From: Gnetum montanum
Lineage: Eukaryota; Streptophyta; Gnetopsida; Gnetales; Gnetaceae
NCBI GenBank assembly: GCA_015680685.1
Contig: MNCI01000596.1
Location: forward strand, 750,612 to 814,611
Direction: 5' to 3'
Length of the DNA: 64,000 nt
In this document: piece after piece, positions 1 through 10,589 of the stretch
Layout of the letters: each line of letters opens with the position of its first letter
Numbering within the stretch: position 1 is the stretch's first letter
Notes under the pieces: model-generated
The model's database searches: none
What the model was told of the DNA's origin: nothing
What the model saw: the letters and a program-made list of their open reading frames with translations, nothing else
Made by a program: the position numbers and the translations under genes

Positions 1-1622
1 TGGCTCAGTGTGGAAACTCTTACTTTTATGTTTTAGGATGAATTTAGAGTCAAATCGACCAATTTTTTAGGCTTTTAGGGTTGCAAATAGTAACATCTAA
101 TGTTTTTAGTCAAAACTAGCTAGGATTGATGGTTATTTGAGATAAAGTATGGTTATTGAAACACACCAAAATTTGCATATTGTAATCATTTTTCATCATG
201 TAGCCTTCACCCCATGAAACTCAAGGCAAAAAATCATTGTAAATGTGAAGATTATAATCCATGGGGGGCAATCTCACATATTTCATACTTTTTGGAATTG
301 AAAATGCCTCATAAGTGGTCAAAGCATCATCCCCTGAGTGTAAAAAGTCATGTATTATCAATATTTGAGCTTGGGAGGGTAAAAAATGCCTTTTGATATG
401 CCAAAAAATGGTAATTTGATGGATTTTATGAGGGCTATACACTTATCTATGCTAGAAACACCTACAAGCAATAGATCTCACCTACCCTTAGCATGGAGGG
501 ATGTGGGTCACCTACTCTTGGAATAGAAAGAAAGACCTTAGCATGGAGGAAGGATGGATTCACAATGCCTAGTGTAGAGTGATGTAACTTTCCCTCTAGA
601 CATGGAACCTTCACATCCTCAATGTAGAAACTGCATGCTCGTAGCATAGAAACTTCATAATCAAGATTTCAATGTTGCATTGACTCTAGCTAGGATCTTG
701 CATGCCAGAATAGAAGGTTGATGGCTTAGCATGGAAGAACAAAGCTAGCATAGATGGTATGCCCTTGTTACTATTTATAGTAAACAAAATAGCCATGAGG
801 ATTTGGAACTTTCCATACATAGTAACCCCTCAAATTGAGCACCCATCTCACCTGTACATGGCAAAAATTTGTAGAAATTTGCAGTCAATATGTTAGCTAT
901 TTGTAGTCAATTTATAGCCCCGATCATGGCCCAATACCTCTAAAAAAATCTCAAACACCATTTTGAGGTTCCAAATTGTTTTCATTTACATGCTTTGGCA
1001 TTTGTAGCATTTGAGAGCTCTTGCATACTTGTAGAAAAGTAGCTACTCAAATCCCCCTCATCATGGAACTTCCTATGGCCTTGTAACACCCATTACTGCT
1101 TGAGATTTATGATTTTTTATCTTTACATTGCACTCTTAGGATCCTCAACACCTAGCATAGAGCACTTTGGTAGCCAAATCCTTCATCCTTCTCAACCCCC
1201 CTAGTAGTAGCCAATGTTGTAGATCTAGAGTAGAAGTAGAGGAGGTTTGATAGCATCAGGAGTGGTAGGACATCTAGATCATAGAATTGATTGCATTGGT
1301 TTCAATAGATCTTGAACCCTTATACAAGTGAACCCCTTTTTCTCTCCCATTGGCATATCTTGTATACATCCCTTGAAATTATTCTTTGTTTTTTAAAATA
1401 AATTTTTAGTTTTGTGTGCAATTTATATTTTCTTTTGATTTTAGATTTGCATTCTTCTTTTTACATTATTCATTTTGCATTTCATAAGTCCTTGAGTAAT
1501 CTGCCAGACCATCATGGGCACCTTGGATCCCATTTTTTGAAGGCCCTTGGGATTTGGGGTTAAGGTAGTTGCATCGAGACTTTCAGTTTTTCAATGATCA
1601 AATTTTCCAATTGCAATAGTTT
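1..1622 (+). repeat. 5' LTR (left end cut by window) of a Tat-like Gypsy element
   Basis: From about position 160 to 1620 this matches 28430-29873 in the same orientation. Clear anchors are the block at 1141-1260 against 29395-29520 and the block ending at 1620 against 29873. The match stops just before a primer-site-like sequence on the left and before unrelated DNA on the right, as expected for a pair of LTRs. The first 160 bases do not align well with the right copy, so the true LTR start is uncertain. No usable coding sequence is seen. Confidence 0.65.
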
Positions 1623-1624
1623 TC

Positions 1625-1640
1625 TAGTGCTAGAAGAAGG
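1625..1640 (+). promoter_or_regulatory. Probable primer binding site of the Tat-like element
   Basis: The sequence tagtgctagaagaagg directly follows the LTR match. It looks like a decayed TGGCGCTAGAAGRAGG site with C-to-T and G-to-A changes. The same sequence in slightly different form follows the LTR end of the second Tat-like element at 52298-52313, which supports a shared function as the tRNA priming site. Confidence 0.45.
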
Positions 1641-2489
1641 GCCTCTATCCAATTTATTCATCAAAATTAGTTTGTCCCATAGCCAACATTACTCTCCTAG
1701 CTAAAATCTACATTTTTCTTACACCAAAAAACCTTTGAATCTATTCATAGCCAATGCTACCACTCACATCATTGTATCAAAATCCTTAGCATGGAAGTTG
1801 TAGGTACATGGGTTTTGGATTTTCATAATACCTACTATGAATTCCTTGCCCAAAACTAGTGTTGGTATGGTGTTGAATCTATCTCAACTTGGCCACCAAA
1901 ATTTTCTTATTTTTCTAACATTTGTGGTTTTCACAATGAAACCTCCATTCCTCTTCCTAGCTATGTAAATTGATAGTCTACCAAAATTACTTTTTTGTGG
2001 GAAATCTAGGTTACCACTTTGGTTCTAAACCCCTCTCCTTTTTACCAATGTTGGCTAGGAAGGTGTGAGATCTTCCTATCTCACCCCTCCCTTCCATTCC
2101 CTTACTACACCTAGCATAGGTGCAGCTAGGAAGCCCAATGTTGGTGAAATTTAGAACCATATTCTTGGCTTTTCAGTTTTAGCAAAGGGGTGTACCTCCC
2201 TTAACGTCCACTTACTATTTATACTAAGTATCCCATTTTCAGCCATGTTTGCTTCTTTTAGTCATTTTTAAATTCCACTTGCTAGAATTTACTCCTTTTT
2301 TCATCTTTTACAACCTATCCTAAGCCCTTTTTTAGCATCACAGCCATATCTATCCAATAGTTGACCAAGTTTCCTTTCACATTTATTGATAGTGGATCTA
2401 GCCAACAAGCCATGAGGATATACTATCATTGAGGGTAGGAAATCTTTCAGGGTTAGGGGTTGAAGTCCTGAATTCTCAACCATAAATAA
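1641..2489 (+). other. Untranslated leader of the Tat-like element
   Basis: About 850 bases between primer site and gag, full of stops in all frames. It contains scattered diverged phrases such as tagcatgg and no recognisable gene. Long leaders are usual in this lineage. Confidence 0.4.
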
Positions 2490-4124
2490 GGATTGCTACA
2501 ATTAAAGTTGTGCTAAAATGTAGGCTAGCATGCTGATTCCATGTGTGAAAGAAAAAACCAAAAGAGAAATTGAACTCATACATTGAAATGGGAAGGAATA
2601 CATCCCTTTCCCATATTATCAAATTCCCCTCAATGATGCCTATGCTTGCATCCTATCTCAGTTGATTAAGATGGATGAAGAGGATCAAAAGCATAGCTTG
2701 GAGGAGTAAGAGGAGGAGGAGGAGTTTAAGAAAAAATCAAAGTCCAAAAATATCCTACTTGGGTTGTTCCAATAAACATCCCCTAACGCCATAGTGCCTT
2801 CCTCTACCTCTTTTGTTTTCTCCATGGGCTAGGTGTCACCATCCTGTACCCCTTCCTATCCAATCACAGTCAATCCAATAATGGTCATTGCTATGCATCA
2901 AACACAATCAGTGCTATAGGCTACTACATTTTATTTTTTCATGTCATTCATCACATAGCCTTGATTTGTGTGGCCATCAATAATGGTTGTCACCACCACA
3001 AACTTGTTGACCACTCATGTGGGGATCATCATGGTACCCCAAGCAACCTAGGGATCACATAACCCCTTTGTTCCCCAAATACCAGCATAAACATCTTTCT
3101 CCTTATTTGTCCCATTGACTACAACTATAATGCAACCTCTCCCCTTCCTACAACAATTGATAGCAAGGCTATAGGCTGTCCAACAAATTTCACAATCATT
3201 TGTGCAAACCTTTTAACTGATAAGGGCACCACAAGGCCTAGATTAGGCCTTTTAAATGATCTAGGACCTAATAGAGGAATTGAAGAGGCTTAAAGCCTCT
3301 ACATCTCAAAGAGTCAAGATCATGGAATTTTACTAGGATGAACCCATCAATCTTATGGTCCCACCCTTGATGCTTCCTCTTGGTATTCCTATCCATTAAT
3401 TTAGCAAGTACAATAGAGAAGGTGATTCGAATGCTCACCTTATTACCTTCCACACTAAGTGCTTGCTATTGTAACCATGGCCACACATCGTAATAAGAAT
3501 TTTCCCTATGTTCTTAATTGGAAAAGTGCTTGACTGGTGCCATGCCCTACCTAGAGGATATACATCCTCCCTTGAGGACTTGATAGTCCAATTTGTCAAC
3601 CACCTCAAGTATAACTTAAAGCCTAACACTCTACTTGACCAATTGATGAAGGTCAAGTAGGCAACTCTTGAACTGGTGTAGAAGTTCATCCAACAATGAA
3701 ATAGTATTTTCAATGATATGATGAAGCCTATAGCCAAAAACCACCTTTTGGCTATATTCAAGGTGATGGTAAATGACTTTAACAAGTCCAAGCTGTATTA
3801 CCTTGTCCCATAGTCACTTAGTCAAGTGTTCTCCTAAATCAAAAACATAGAGAACATTGTAGAAGCTAACCATGACCCTACTTACATGGAATATAAAAAC
3901 TAGCACACATGGAGGGATAAAGAAAATGGTAGATAAAATAATGTAGTTTTACAAACACTATCCAAAAAAGCCAAAACTGCTAACCAAGGGACAAGAAACA
4001 ATAAACCCAAAATCCCTACTAACAATTGTGACAACTAGCCATCAACCTTTGGGGAAACTACATCAATTATACCTAGGCCTAACTTTGAGTGGAAGGATAG
4101 GAGAAAATATGCTATTTATCCTTT
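2490..4124 (+). pseudogene. gag: Gag, first part (Tat-like Gypsy), decayed
   Basis: Read with stops, the frame contains a Gypsy capsid region at about 3430-3960: NAHLITFHTKC, then FVNHLKYNLKPNTLLDQL, then a basic region. These give the usual order of capsid helices followed by a nucleocapsid-like tail. The same protein recurs in the second element, in two pieces at 53150-54220 and 60638-61620, and the two copies align codon by codon. Several in-frame stops are TAG or TAA where the other copy has a sense codon. The frame is cut at 4124 by the 4125-7683 insertion and resumes at 7684. It is non-functional. Confidence 0.7.
4120..4124 (+). repeat. Target site duplication, left (ccttt)
   Basis: ccttt here is repeated at 7684-7688. 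Removing 4125-7688 restores an uninterrupted gag frame, reading AIYP then LKPYELLDQ. This gives the boundary to the base. Confidence 0.85.
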
Positions 4125-4544
4125 TGTTGGGGACCATTTGGGACGCGACCACCAGCGAGTGTCCTTGAACAGGATTTAGGTGCCTACTGGTCTCTAGTAA
4201 CACCAAGGCCTAGATACCTCAAAATAAACTCAGTAGTTAATGTGAGTATGTGTGTGTGCTGTTGCGGTGTGCGGTTGTGAGAAATGTAACGATTGCGTTG
4301 CGTGTAAACTACCAATGACTTACTTTAAAGAGATTCAGCCAACTTTGCCGAGTACTGTGAGTTGTTGAAAATTTCCTATTTTGTTCAACTGCCTAGTCTA
4401 CGCGGTCCTTATAATACCTACTTGTAACAAATAAAATTTTGTAAAAACATTTGAGCACAACTCCGAAATCTACTCCTAATTTTCCCTAGAGAAAGAGATA
4501 GATCCACAAGAAAACTAGAAATAGAGCAAGATTTGATGGAAATA

Positions 4545-5039
4545 NNNNNNNNNNNNNNNNNNNNNNNNNNNNNNNNNNNNNNNNNNNNNNNNNNNNNNNN
4601 NNNNNNNNNNNNNNNNNNNNNNNNNNNNNNNNNNNNNNNNNNNNNNNNNNNNNNNNNNNNNNNNNNNNNNNNNNNNNNNNNNNNNNNNNNNNNNNNNNNN
4701 NNNNNNNNNNNNNNNNNNNNNNNNNNNNNNNNNNNNNNNNNNNNNNNNNNNNNNNNNNNNNNNNNNNNNNNNNNNNNNNNNNNNNNNNNNNNNNNNNNNN
4801 NNNNNNNNNNNNNNNNNNNNNNNNNNNNNNNNNNNNNNNNNNNNNNNNNNNNNNNNNNNNNNNNNNNNNNNNNNNNNNNNNNNNNNNNNNNNNNNNNNNN
4901 NNNNNNNNNNNNNNNNNNNNNNNNNNNNNNNNNNNNNNNNNNNNNNNNNNNNNNNNNNNNNNNNNNNNNNNNNNNNNNNNNNNNNNNNNNNNNNNNNNNN
5001 NNNNNNNNNNNNNNNNNNNNNNNNNNNNNNNNNNNNNNN
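4545..5039. other. Assembly gap (495 N)
   Basis: A run of 495 undetermined bases inside the inserted LTR-like unit. Open frames across it have no meaning. Confidence 1.
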
Positions 5040-5182
5040 AGGACCATGACAAAGAGGCTGAAATCTTTACTCTAGCAAGCCATCTTGCAAGCAATCGTCT
5101 TTACAAATCTTCCAAGATCTCAAGTGTGATGTGTGAGATCCAATGTGTCATCCTGATCCTCCTTCCTCCTTGACCCCTGAAG

Positions 5183-5192
5183 CCTTTTTATA
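5183..5192 (-). promoter_or_regulatory. TATA box of the inserted LTR
   Basis: The minus strand reads TATAAAAAGG, a strong plant TATA box, just downstream of the CAAGTG motif array. This places the transcription start at about 5150-5165 on the minus strand (inference). Confidence 0.6.
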
Positions 5193-5270
5193 GGGTTCAA
5201 AGGTAGGTAGGGAAGTTACAAAATATCTTGGGTGGTTTAACCACCATAGAGATAAAAAAGCTACAATGGA

Positions 5271-5456
5271 CAAGTGTCCTATTCCATGGCCAAGTGTCTT
5301 CATTCAGTTGCCAAGTGTCTTCATGTAGTCGCCAAGTGGTCACCATGGAGATAAACAAGTTGTAGGTGACAAGTGTCCTTGGTGGTTGAGAAGTAGCCCA
5401 TTTAGTTGACAAGTGGCCATTTTGGGGACAAAAAGGCTATAGTTGACAAGTGGCCT
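5271..5456 (-). repeat. Array of seven CAAGTG motifs upstream of a TATA box
   Basis: CAAGTG followed by GTCC, TCT or GCC occurs at 5271, 5291, 5312, 5333, 5370, 5410 and 5447. The spacings are 20, 21, 21, 37, 40 and 37 bases, which are multiples of about 20. The sequence between motifs is poorly conserved, so this looks like a set of protein-binding sites and not a simple tandem repeat. CAAGTG is an E-box-like core; the original core may have been CACGTG (inference). Confidence 0.6.
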
Positions 5457-6002
5457 TGGTGGTTACAATATCATAGAAAATTAAAATACAATCACTAGGT
5501 TACATAGAAATATAAGCTATAGTTGCAAATTACTCCATACATATATATCCTCTTTATCTTGCTTTTTCTTAGCAATATAGGAGGTGGCAGTTGGATGGTA
5601 TTATAAAATCATGTAATCTAACCCTCAAAAACACATAAACATTTTTCCAACAGGGCCTTTGTTTATCAGAGATTTGCTATTTGATTTGTTCTTTGTGAAG
5701 TAAACAAATATTCAAGCCTAGATCCAGGTACTTCAAATCTTGATCTCTCCTTGTGGCAGCGTCCAAGAGTGTGTGCTCTTGAGAGAAAAATGATCTCCTT
5801 TATAAAGAAAATATAATTTTCCAAAGTTATCAGTATGCAGTTAAACTAACTGTCCGATAGTTTTTTCTATGCGTAGCCCATCTCCACAGCTTATGCTTCG
5901 CTCCACCGAACTTGTCTCGTCCACTATTTCACTGCCACTGCTCTACCTTGGACTTGAATCAATCCAAAAAACATGGAACAGCCAAAACCTAGCCAGATCA
6001 TG

Positions 6003-6422
6003 TCAATTGTGAGTGAGTTGCCCACTGGCTGCACCTCCTGCTGCTAGATCTGCTACCGCTAATCTTCCGCATGCGCGTAGTCCTCCTGCTGCTGCCTCTT
6101 CCTGTTGCTTGAAGAGATTGATAGGGAACAAATGTGAAGGTAATGAAAGGGGCCACCTAAGAGTGACATAGGCTTTTTTGTAGTCAGGCTTGGTGAAGAA
6201 GAAACCGCGACACTTCTTTTTACCGACAATGTTAATGGTGTTGACGTTCTTGACCTGGAAGCCGTAGAGCGACTCGAGCACCCCCTTGATTTCGATCTTG
6301 CTCACTGATGGTATCGTCTTGAACGCAATTTCTTGTATGTTTTCACAGCTCGACAGCATCACCAACTTTAATGGCAAATTCGCAAAATGAATCACTCGCC
6401 TCCGCAGAGAATTGCTTGCCAT
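6003..6422 (-). pseudogene. Mitochondrial ribosomal protein L23 (uL23m) copy with replaced tail
   Basis: An open frame of about 139 codons from the ATG at 6422. It shows the uL23 family pattern of plant mitochondrial type: RRRVIHFANLP near the start, then KTIPSVSKIEIKGVLESLYGF, then KPDYKKAYVTLRWPLS. uL23 binds 23S-type rRNA near the exit tunnel of the ribosome. The core is uninterrupted. After about residue 105 the sequence becomes QQEEAAAGG followed by an Ala/Gly-rich stretch that does not look like the family, so the C-terminus appears to come from other DNA. The copy sits in the inserted LTR-like unit beside two other gene pieces in the same orientation. An alternative start at 6464 adds 14 basic residues, but the ATG at 6422 fits the family better. 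It may be an expressed captured gene or a dead copy. Confidence 0.7.
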
Positions 6423-6608
6423 TTTGTTTCTTTCGATTTTGCCTCTGCTTCGGTTTCTCCTCACGCTAACACCTGCAACTGCGATCGAGTTTGAGTTCGA
6501 ATTTAGGTTTCTATGTTTTCGCAGGTAACCCTACCCTCACTGTTCTACTGGAAATTTTGATTCTAACTGGAAACCTACAAACCCTAACCACCGGCTGCCT
6601 ACGCTTGG

Positions 6609-6961
6609 TCCGCTACTGCTCCAAACAAATTTCCACTAAAGAATGATGAAAATATGTCAAACGGGTCATGGGAAGGAGTATGGATGTGTAGCAGCTACTC
6701 ATGGTGAGCCTCCATAGCCTAAACCTCCACGTAGTGTCCGAGAACGCTGCTATCTCGCAGGTGATCGTAAACAGCCCGAATGCGTTCCAGCTGCTTCGGA
6801 TGATCATCCTCGGCCTCGTAAGTCCCCTCTCCATAGGCGTGCTGGCACATGCGCTTGTCATACACTACACCCACCCTTGTGCTTCTGTTGATGCCTTTGT
6901 CACTGCTCCAACTCTTGCTAATGACGTCGCTGCTACTGCCACCATTGCTCTGCGCGTCCAT
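6609..6961 (-). pseudogene. N-terminal fragment of a class II histone deacetylase
   Basis: From the ATG at 6961 the frame gives a polar Ser/Asn-rich start, then VGVVYDKRMCQH, then a DDHPKQLERIRAVYDHL segment and, after an in-frame stop, LLHIHTPSH. This is the order at the start of plant HDA5/HDA15/HDA18-type deacetylase domains (domain start, PERIR helix, H(T/S)xxH segment). Two in-frame TAG codons sit where Gln is plausible. The catalytic His-Asp core that should follow is absent, so only the first one or two exons are present. It lies between the UTP14 and L23 pieces on the same strand. Confidence 0.65.
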
Positions 6962-7034
6962 CTCTCTGGATCGACCTCGCAATTCTCGGTGGCTGCGACT
7001 GTGCAGCGCGGTCTCCTTACCTTGGTTTAGTTTT

Positions 7035-7364
7035 TTATATTCCCTTTTCAAAAGTCGATGGTATGTTTTTTGAATTTATTTTTTTCAGATGCTTGGCTTT
7101 TAATTCATTGCGAAACAGTAGGCTCCGAATCTTTGCAAGCTGCCCCTGGCGTTTGTTTACATCCTCAACTGTCACCTTATTTAACTCTAGAATGTCCACA
7201 CCATCTTTGTTTTGGGCATCCACCATGCCTTTATCCTGAAGCAAGGATGTGATTTCCTTTTCTAGTTCTATCTTTGGTTTGAATTCCATTGCTATAGTCC
7301 TAGTACTAGTTTTCAGCACATTTATCTTTTTATCAAACCTAATTGTTGATGACTCTAGGCTCAT
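7035..7364 (-). pseudogene. UTP14 (U3 snoRNP protein) internal fragment
   Basis: The frame contains FKPKIELEKEITSLLQD, LELNKVTVEDV and RSLLFRNELKAKHLKKI. These are the conserved central segments of Utp14, a component of the small-subunit processome that acts in 18S rRNA processing in the nucleolus. Just after KKINSK a 1-2 base shift moves TYHRLLKR to another frame. A splice-donor-like AAG|GTAAGG follows near 7012. Neither the N-terminal nor the C-terminal part of UTP14 is present. The piece lies in a captured cluster with the deacetylase and L23 pieces. Confidence 0.65.
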
Positions 7365-7683
7365 TTTTGCCCGAATGCCAACAAGGGATGAAATCCCATA
7401 GAATGGTATGATTTTTGCCTATGGGAAACATGGTCCTTGGAAGGAGGCTCTACAAATTTTTTGTATTGGTTGGTTCAAGGATGCAAGTTGAACAAGGCCT
7501 CTAAGATTTTGGGACATTCAACCATGCCTTTGTGGATGTGAACCAATTAGCAAAAGCTTGTCTTAATCGACATGGTAGACTTCAAGGTGAAGAAACAAAA
7601 TCTCAACAATCTCTTTTAAATTTTTCAAAAATCACCATAACCTTATAACGTCTGTTCCATTGAATGGCCAAAATGTGCCAACA

Positions 7684-7688
7684 CCTTT
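7684..7688 (+). repeat. Target site duplication, right (ccttt)
   Basis: Second copy of the 5-bp duplication that flanks the insertion; gag resumes directly after it. Confidence 0.85.
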
Positions 7689-8840
7689 AAAGCCATATGA
7701 ACTCTTGGATCAGTTTCTAAAGAGTGAAAGAATTCAATATGAGAAGATGTCTAAAGTTGCTCATAGAAAACATGAGAGGCTATGTGAGATAGCTAAGGAT
7801 CCCACTCAAGCAACCAAGGATGACCCCCAAATATCTAAATATTTGAAGCTCAACTACTTCTATCATTATCATCAATTTCTTGGTCATGACATTGACTTCT
7901 ACCTTACATTGAAAGATGGCCTACAAAGGATGATAGACAAAGGTAAGTTGATCCTTGATGCATCCAACCGTTTCCAATCCCAAAATTAGTTGATGCATAT
8001 GTATAAGGATCTATTGAATGCTAAAGATCAATCACACATCATATCATTGCTCAATATTGATGATAATCAGAGGTCCATGAGGGAACTATTTATGGTTAGA
8101 GTATCCTCCCATGATGAGAGGGCCTCTTCAGCTTTCAATAGCTTAAGATCCCCTTTTCTTGTAAAAATACCACCATGCATGCTTCCCAAGGAACCTTTTG
8201 TCATTAGGCCACCCCAAACAACCATAGTTCAACCAACTATCATAACCATAAAATGACCTCCCATGGTGGTCAATGCTATAGCCTCTTCGTCACAACCAAT
8301 AAACAATAACCAAAAAGCCTCAACCAAGAAAAGGAAGAAGAATAAGAAAAATCCTAACAACATAGGTGACAAGTAGGCCAAGGCATAGAAGGAAGTGGGC
8401 CCCATGAATTGCACTCCCATATTTTCTATCTCCATGACCTCCTCTATCCAGCAAACCATAGGAGGACCACAAAACCTTGATCTGAAAGAAAAAAGAGAGA
8501 TTCCAATAACAACAACCTAAGGTTAAAGTTCACATTTTGTGGTACGTGAAGGAAGTAAAGAATAACTAGGTTAACAAGCCCATGGCCAATGACAAGAACT
8601 TTCTTAGTGCAATGGAATAGGTCAATTAGTCCCTTAAGCAAAAGAACACAACTTTGAGCTTGTATGACCTAATCATGTTAATGAGGATATCCTAACTAAT
8701 GAGGAGTCCATCCATGCAGTGATGGTTCATTCTTCACCAAGGGAGAAGAAGTCAATGTCGCTAGTGTTTCATGATAGTGAAATCAAGGTTAGTCCCCAAA
8801 ATGGTGAAGTAACTAGGTCTCCTCTTTTCATCACAATGTA
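7689..8840 (+). pseudogene. gag: Gag, second part (Tat-like Gypsy)
   Basis: The frame continues from 4124 with PYELLDQFLKSERIQYEKM and a FYHYHQFLGHDIDF segment. This is the spacer between nucleocapsid and protease typical of Tat-like gag, including a remnant of the C-x-x-H-xx-GH motif region. A Pro-rich region with repeated EPFVIRPP phrases follows, then a Lys-rich linker. Homologous sequence is found at 61300-62520 in the second element. Scattered TAG stops make it non-functional. Confidence 0.65.
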
Positions 8841-8841
8841 G

Positions 8842-9236
8842 GTGGGAAAGTTTAAGGTGCATTGGATGCATGTTGATGATGGTTCCACAACTAATGTTAC
8901 CCCATGCACCATTGTTGAATGCTTAGGCTTGTCAAAGCAAATACATCATACAATAACCATAGCTCTCAAGTCCTTCAATGGATCATGGGTTGGTGTTAAG
9001 GGATCAATCTCCTTGGATTTTATGGTAGGGGAGTAGTTCCCCATAATTGTTAATTTCTTGGTGGTAGATGAAACACCAAGATTCAACCTAATCCTTGGAA
9101 GATATTGGTTGGCTCAATTGCAAGGCATATCCTCACCCATCCACCAAGAGATTTACCTTCCTTATGAGGGAGGTGAAATCATCATTCATGGTAATAACAT
9201 GGTCCTGCTAGTAGTCAACAATGTGGATATAGAGTA
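8842..9236 (+). pseudogene. Retropepsin-like aspartic protease (Tat-like Gypsy)
   Basis: The reading shows VDDGSTTNVTPC where retropepsins have the D(T/S)G active site, then IALKSFNGSWVGVKGSISLD and, after one stop, NLILGRYWLAQL, which is the conserved ILGR motif. The active-site Thr is replaced by Asp (DDG), so the enzyme would be inactive. The same domain occurs at 62520-62913 in the second element, there also with a damaged DD motif. Protease would process the Gag-Pol precursor in the virus-like particle. Confidence 0.7.
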
Positions 9237-9900
9237 GGGATCTAAAGTGGAGTTTCAAGAAGAAACTCCTAGCCATGAAGTCTAACAACCCAAGAAAGAG
9301 AAGAAGGCCAAGAATAAAAACGATGTGTAACATGATGCATTATGGGATGAGCTTCCCTTCAACATCATTAGTGAAGGAGATGGAGAATACAAACTTGTGT
9401 AGAGAATGCCTTAGATGTTTCCTAATCTTTCAAAGATTAGGAAAATTTTGCACAAAGGTGCATCCTTGATCCTTCCATGTTATACCCTTGTCACCTTTGT
9501 AACCATGCACCAATAGCTAGTTAGCCTAGATTTCCTTTATTACCTATTGATTCTTTTATCTACTTTGTTTTAACCTTTTTTAGTATGTAGCCTAAAGACT
9601 TTATTTTATTTGCATTTCTATTTTTTATGGCCTTATTTCTTCTTTATTTTCCTTGTTTAGCATGATGTAAACCAGAAAACCCATAAAAACTTCAAAATAG
9701 AAAATTGCCAAAAACAAAAAAACAAAATTTCCACCATGAGAGTGCTCTCAAAGAGCTAGTAGGCATTCTCTAGCTAAATTCCCTAAATGAATAGCTCTCT
9801 CTTATGTTTTTCAATTGACTCCTTTTGAGCCACTTTAAATAAGCTTCCCAATTAGCCTTATATTGTCATCTATGATCCTTTGTGTCTTACCCCACTCTAG
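9237..9900 (+). other. Post-protease linker and A-rich spacer of the Tat-like element
   Basis: The shared phrase NLSKIRKILH (about 9424-9460) closes the readable Gag-Pro in both Tat-like copies (compare 63100-63140). After it both continue into AT-rich, stop-filled DNA with short A runs. In Tat/Ogre elements the interval between protease and RT can be an intron, and this could be one (inference). The boundary with element D lies somewhere at 9600-9900. Confidence 0.4.
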
Positions 9901-9927
9901 GATCCATGCACTATGGTCTTTTCAATT

Positions 9928-10350
9928 CTCAACCTTTTGAAAGATGAGATCCATTTGCATTCATTACTCTGCCATCTCCTATAAGAGTCCCATATTGTTG
10001 TGGATGGCATTCTAGTAGTGAGCCCACATGATCTCTTTGGTATGCAAGTTCTCTGAGTTGTCCACTTGGGTCTCCATAAAGGCCTTGTGTTTGTGGAGTT
10101 CCTTGATAGTCATAGCTTGCCACTAGATCTCCTCCCTCAAAACTAGAAGTTGCTCCCATAGGGATTCATTAAACCTCTCCATCTTCAATGTAGTTTTTGC
10201 ACATGAAATTGCAAGAATAGTCATAGTTTCATACAACTTCAAGGGTACACTCTATATATTAAAGGGAAGCTTCGATAAGGAGTTGAACTCCATATCTCAG
10301 CAAGGGTCCCACTATACTGATAGCACTACAAGAAACACATAATCATAAAA
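9928..10350 (-). pseudogene. Element D gene, distal coiled-coil exon
   Basis: Read on the minus strand, with TAG stops skipped only for description, the frame gives MERFNESLWEQLLVLREEI, then WQAMTIKELHKHKAFMETQ and similar heptad-like text down to about 9900. It is a helical, Glu/Gln/Lys-rich segment expected to form a coiled coil. It follows the exon at 10589-10449. No function is recognised. Confidence 0.4.
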
Positions 10351-10448
10351 TATAATCATGAGCATTGTTCAAAACCTAATATAGTCATAACATAAACATA
10401 ACCTATAACATAGAAAAACAACTACGGCATAGGAAACAGAGTTCTTAC

Positions 10449-10589
10449 CTATCTCAAGTGTAACTTGTTCCAACTGGTTGATGATGTCCTTTGCCATCCT
10501 ATGCATGAACTCCATCTTGTTTGGGACCTCATCCCATGGTTTCACATGAAGCATAGGGGCAAGGGCCTTCACTAGTGGCTCAGGAGCTA
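10449..10589 (-). pseudogene. Element D gene, internal exon
   Basis: The stretch is bounded by ATGCTTGTAG on its 5' side and ATAG|GTAAGAAC on its 3' side. The frame between reads PEPLVKALAPMLHVKPWDEV and then a MAKDIINQLEQVTLEI helix. Upstream, at about 10820-10680, further coding text (ALANIDLNDVDALSSE) is probably another exon. No function is recognised. Confidence 0.45.

Larger units (their letters stand above)
4125..7683 (-). mobile_element. LTR-type insertion (probable solo LTR) carrying host gene fragments
   Basis: The insertion is bounded by TGTTGG at the left, CCAACA at the right and a 5-bp duplication, ccttt. These are the terminal inverted repeat and duplication size of LTR retrotransposons. 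No second copy of either end lies inside, so it behaves as one unit, probably a solo LTR of 3,559 bases including a 495-base gap. Read on the minus strand it runs from 7683: pieces of UTP14, a histone deacetylase and mitochondrial L23, then a motif array (5447-5271), a TATA box (5192-5183) and a downstream part ending at 4125. The gene pieces therefore lie in the U3-like part, all in the sense of the LTR promoter. Alternatively it could be a non-autonomous element whose second LTR has been lost. Confidence 0.7.

Noticed and set aside
4418-5094. Open frames of about 200 codons across the first N run
   Set aside because: They exist only because undetermined bases contain no stop codons.
5647-5652. 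CCAACA as the end of a 1.5-kb LTR starting at 4125
   Set aside because: The bases after it do not repeat ccttt directly, while CCAACA at 7678-7683 is followed exactly by ccttt and restores gag. The inner copy is probably chance.
6701-7073. Plus-strand frames opposite the deacetylase piece
   Set aside because: Hydrophobic shadow frames; the minus strand matches a known family start.
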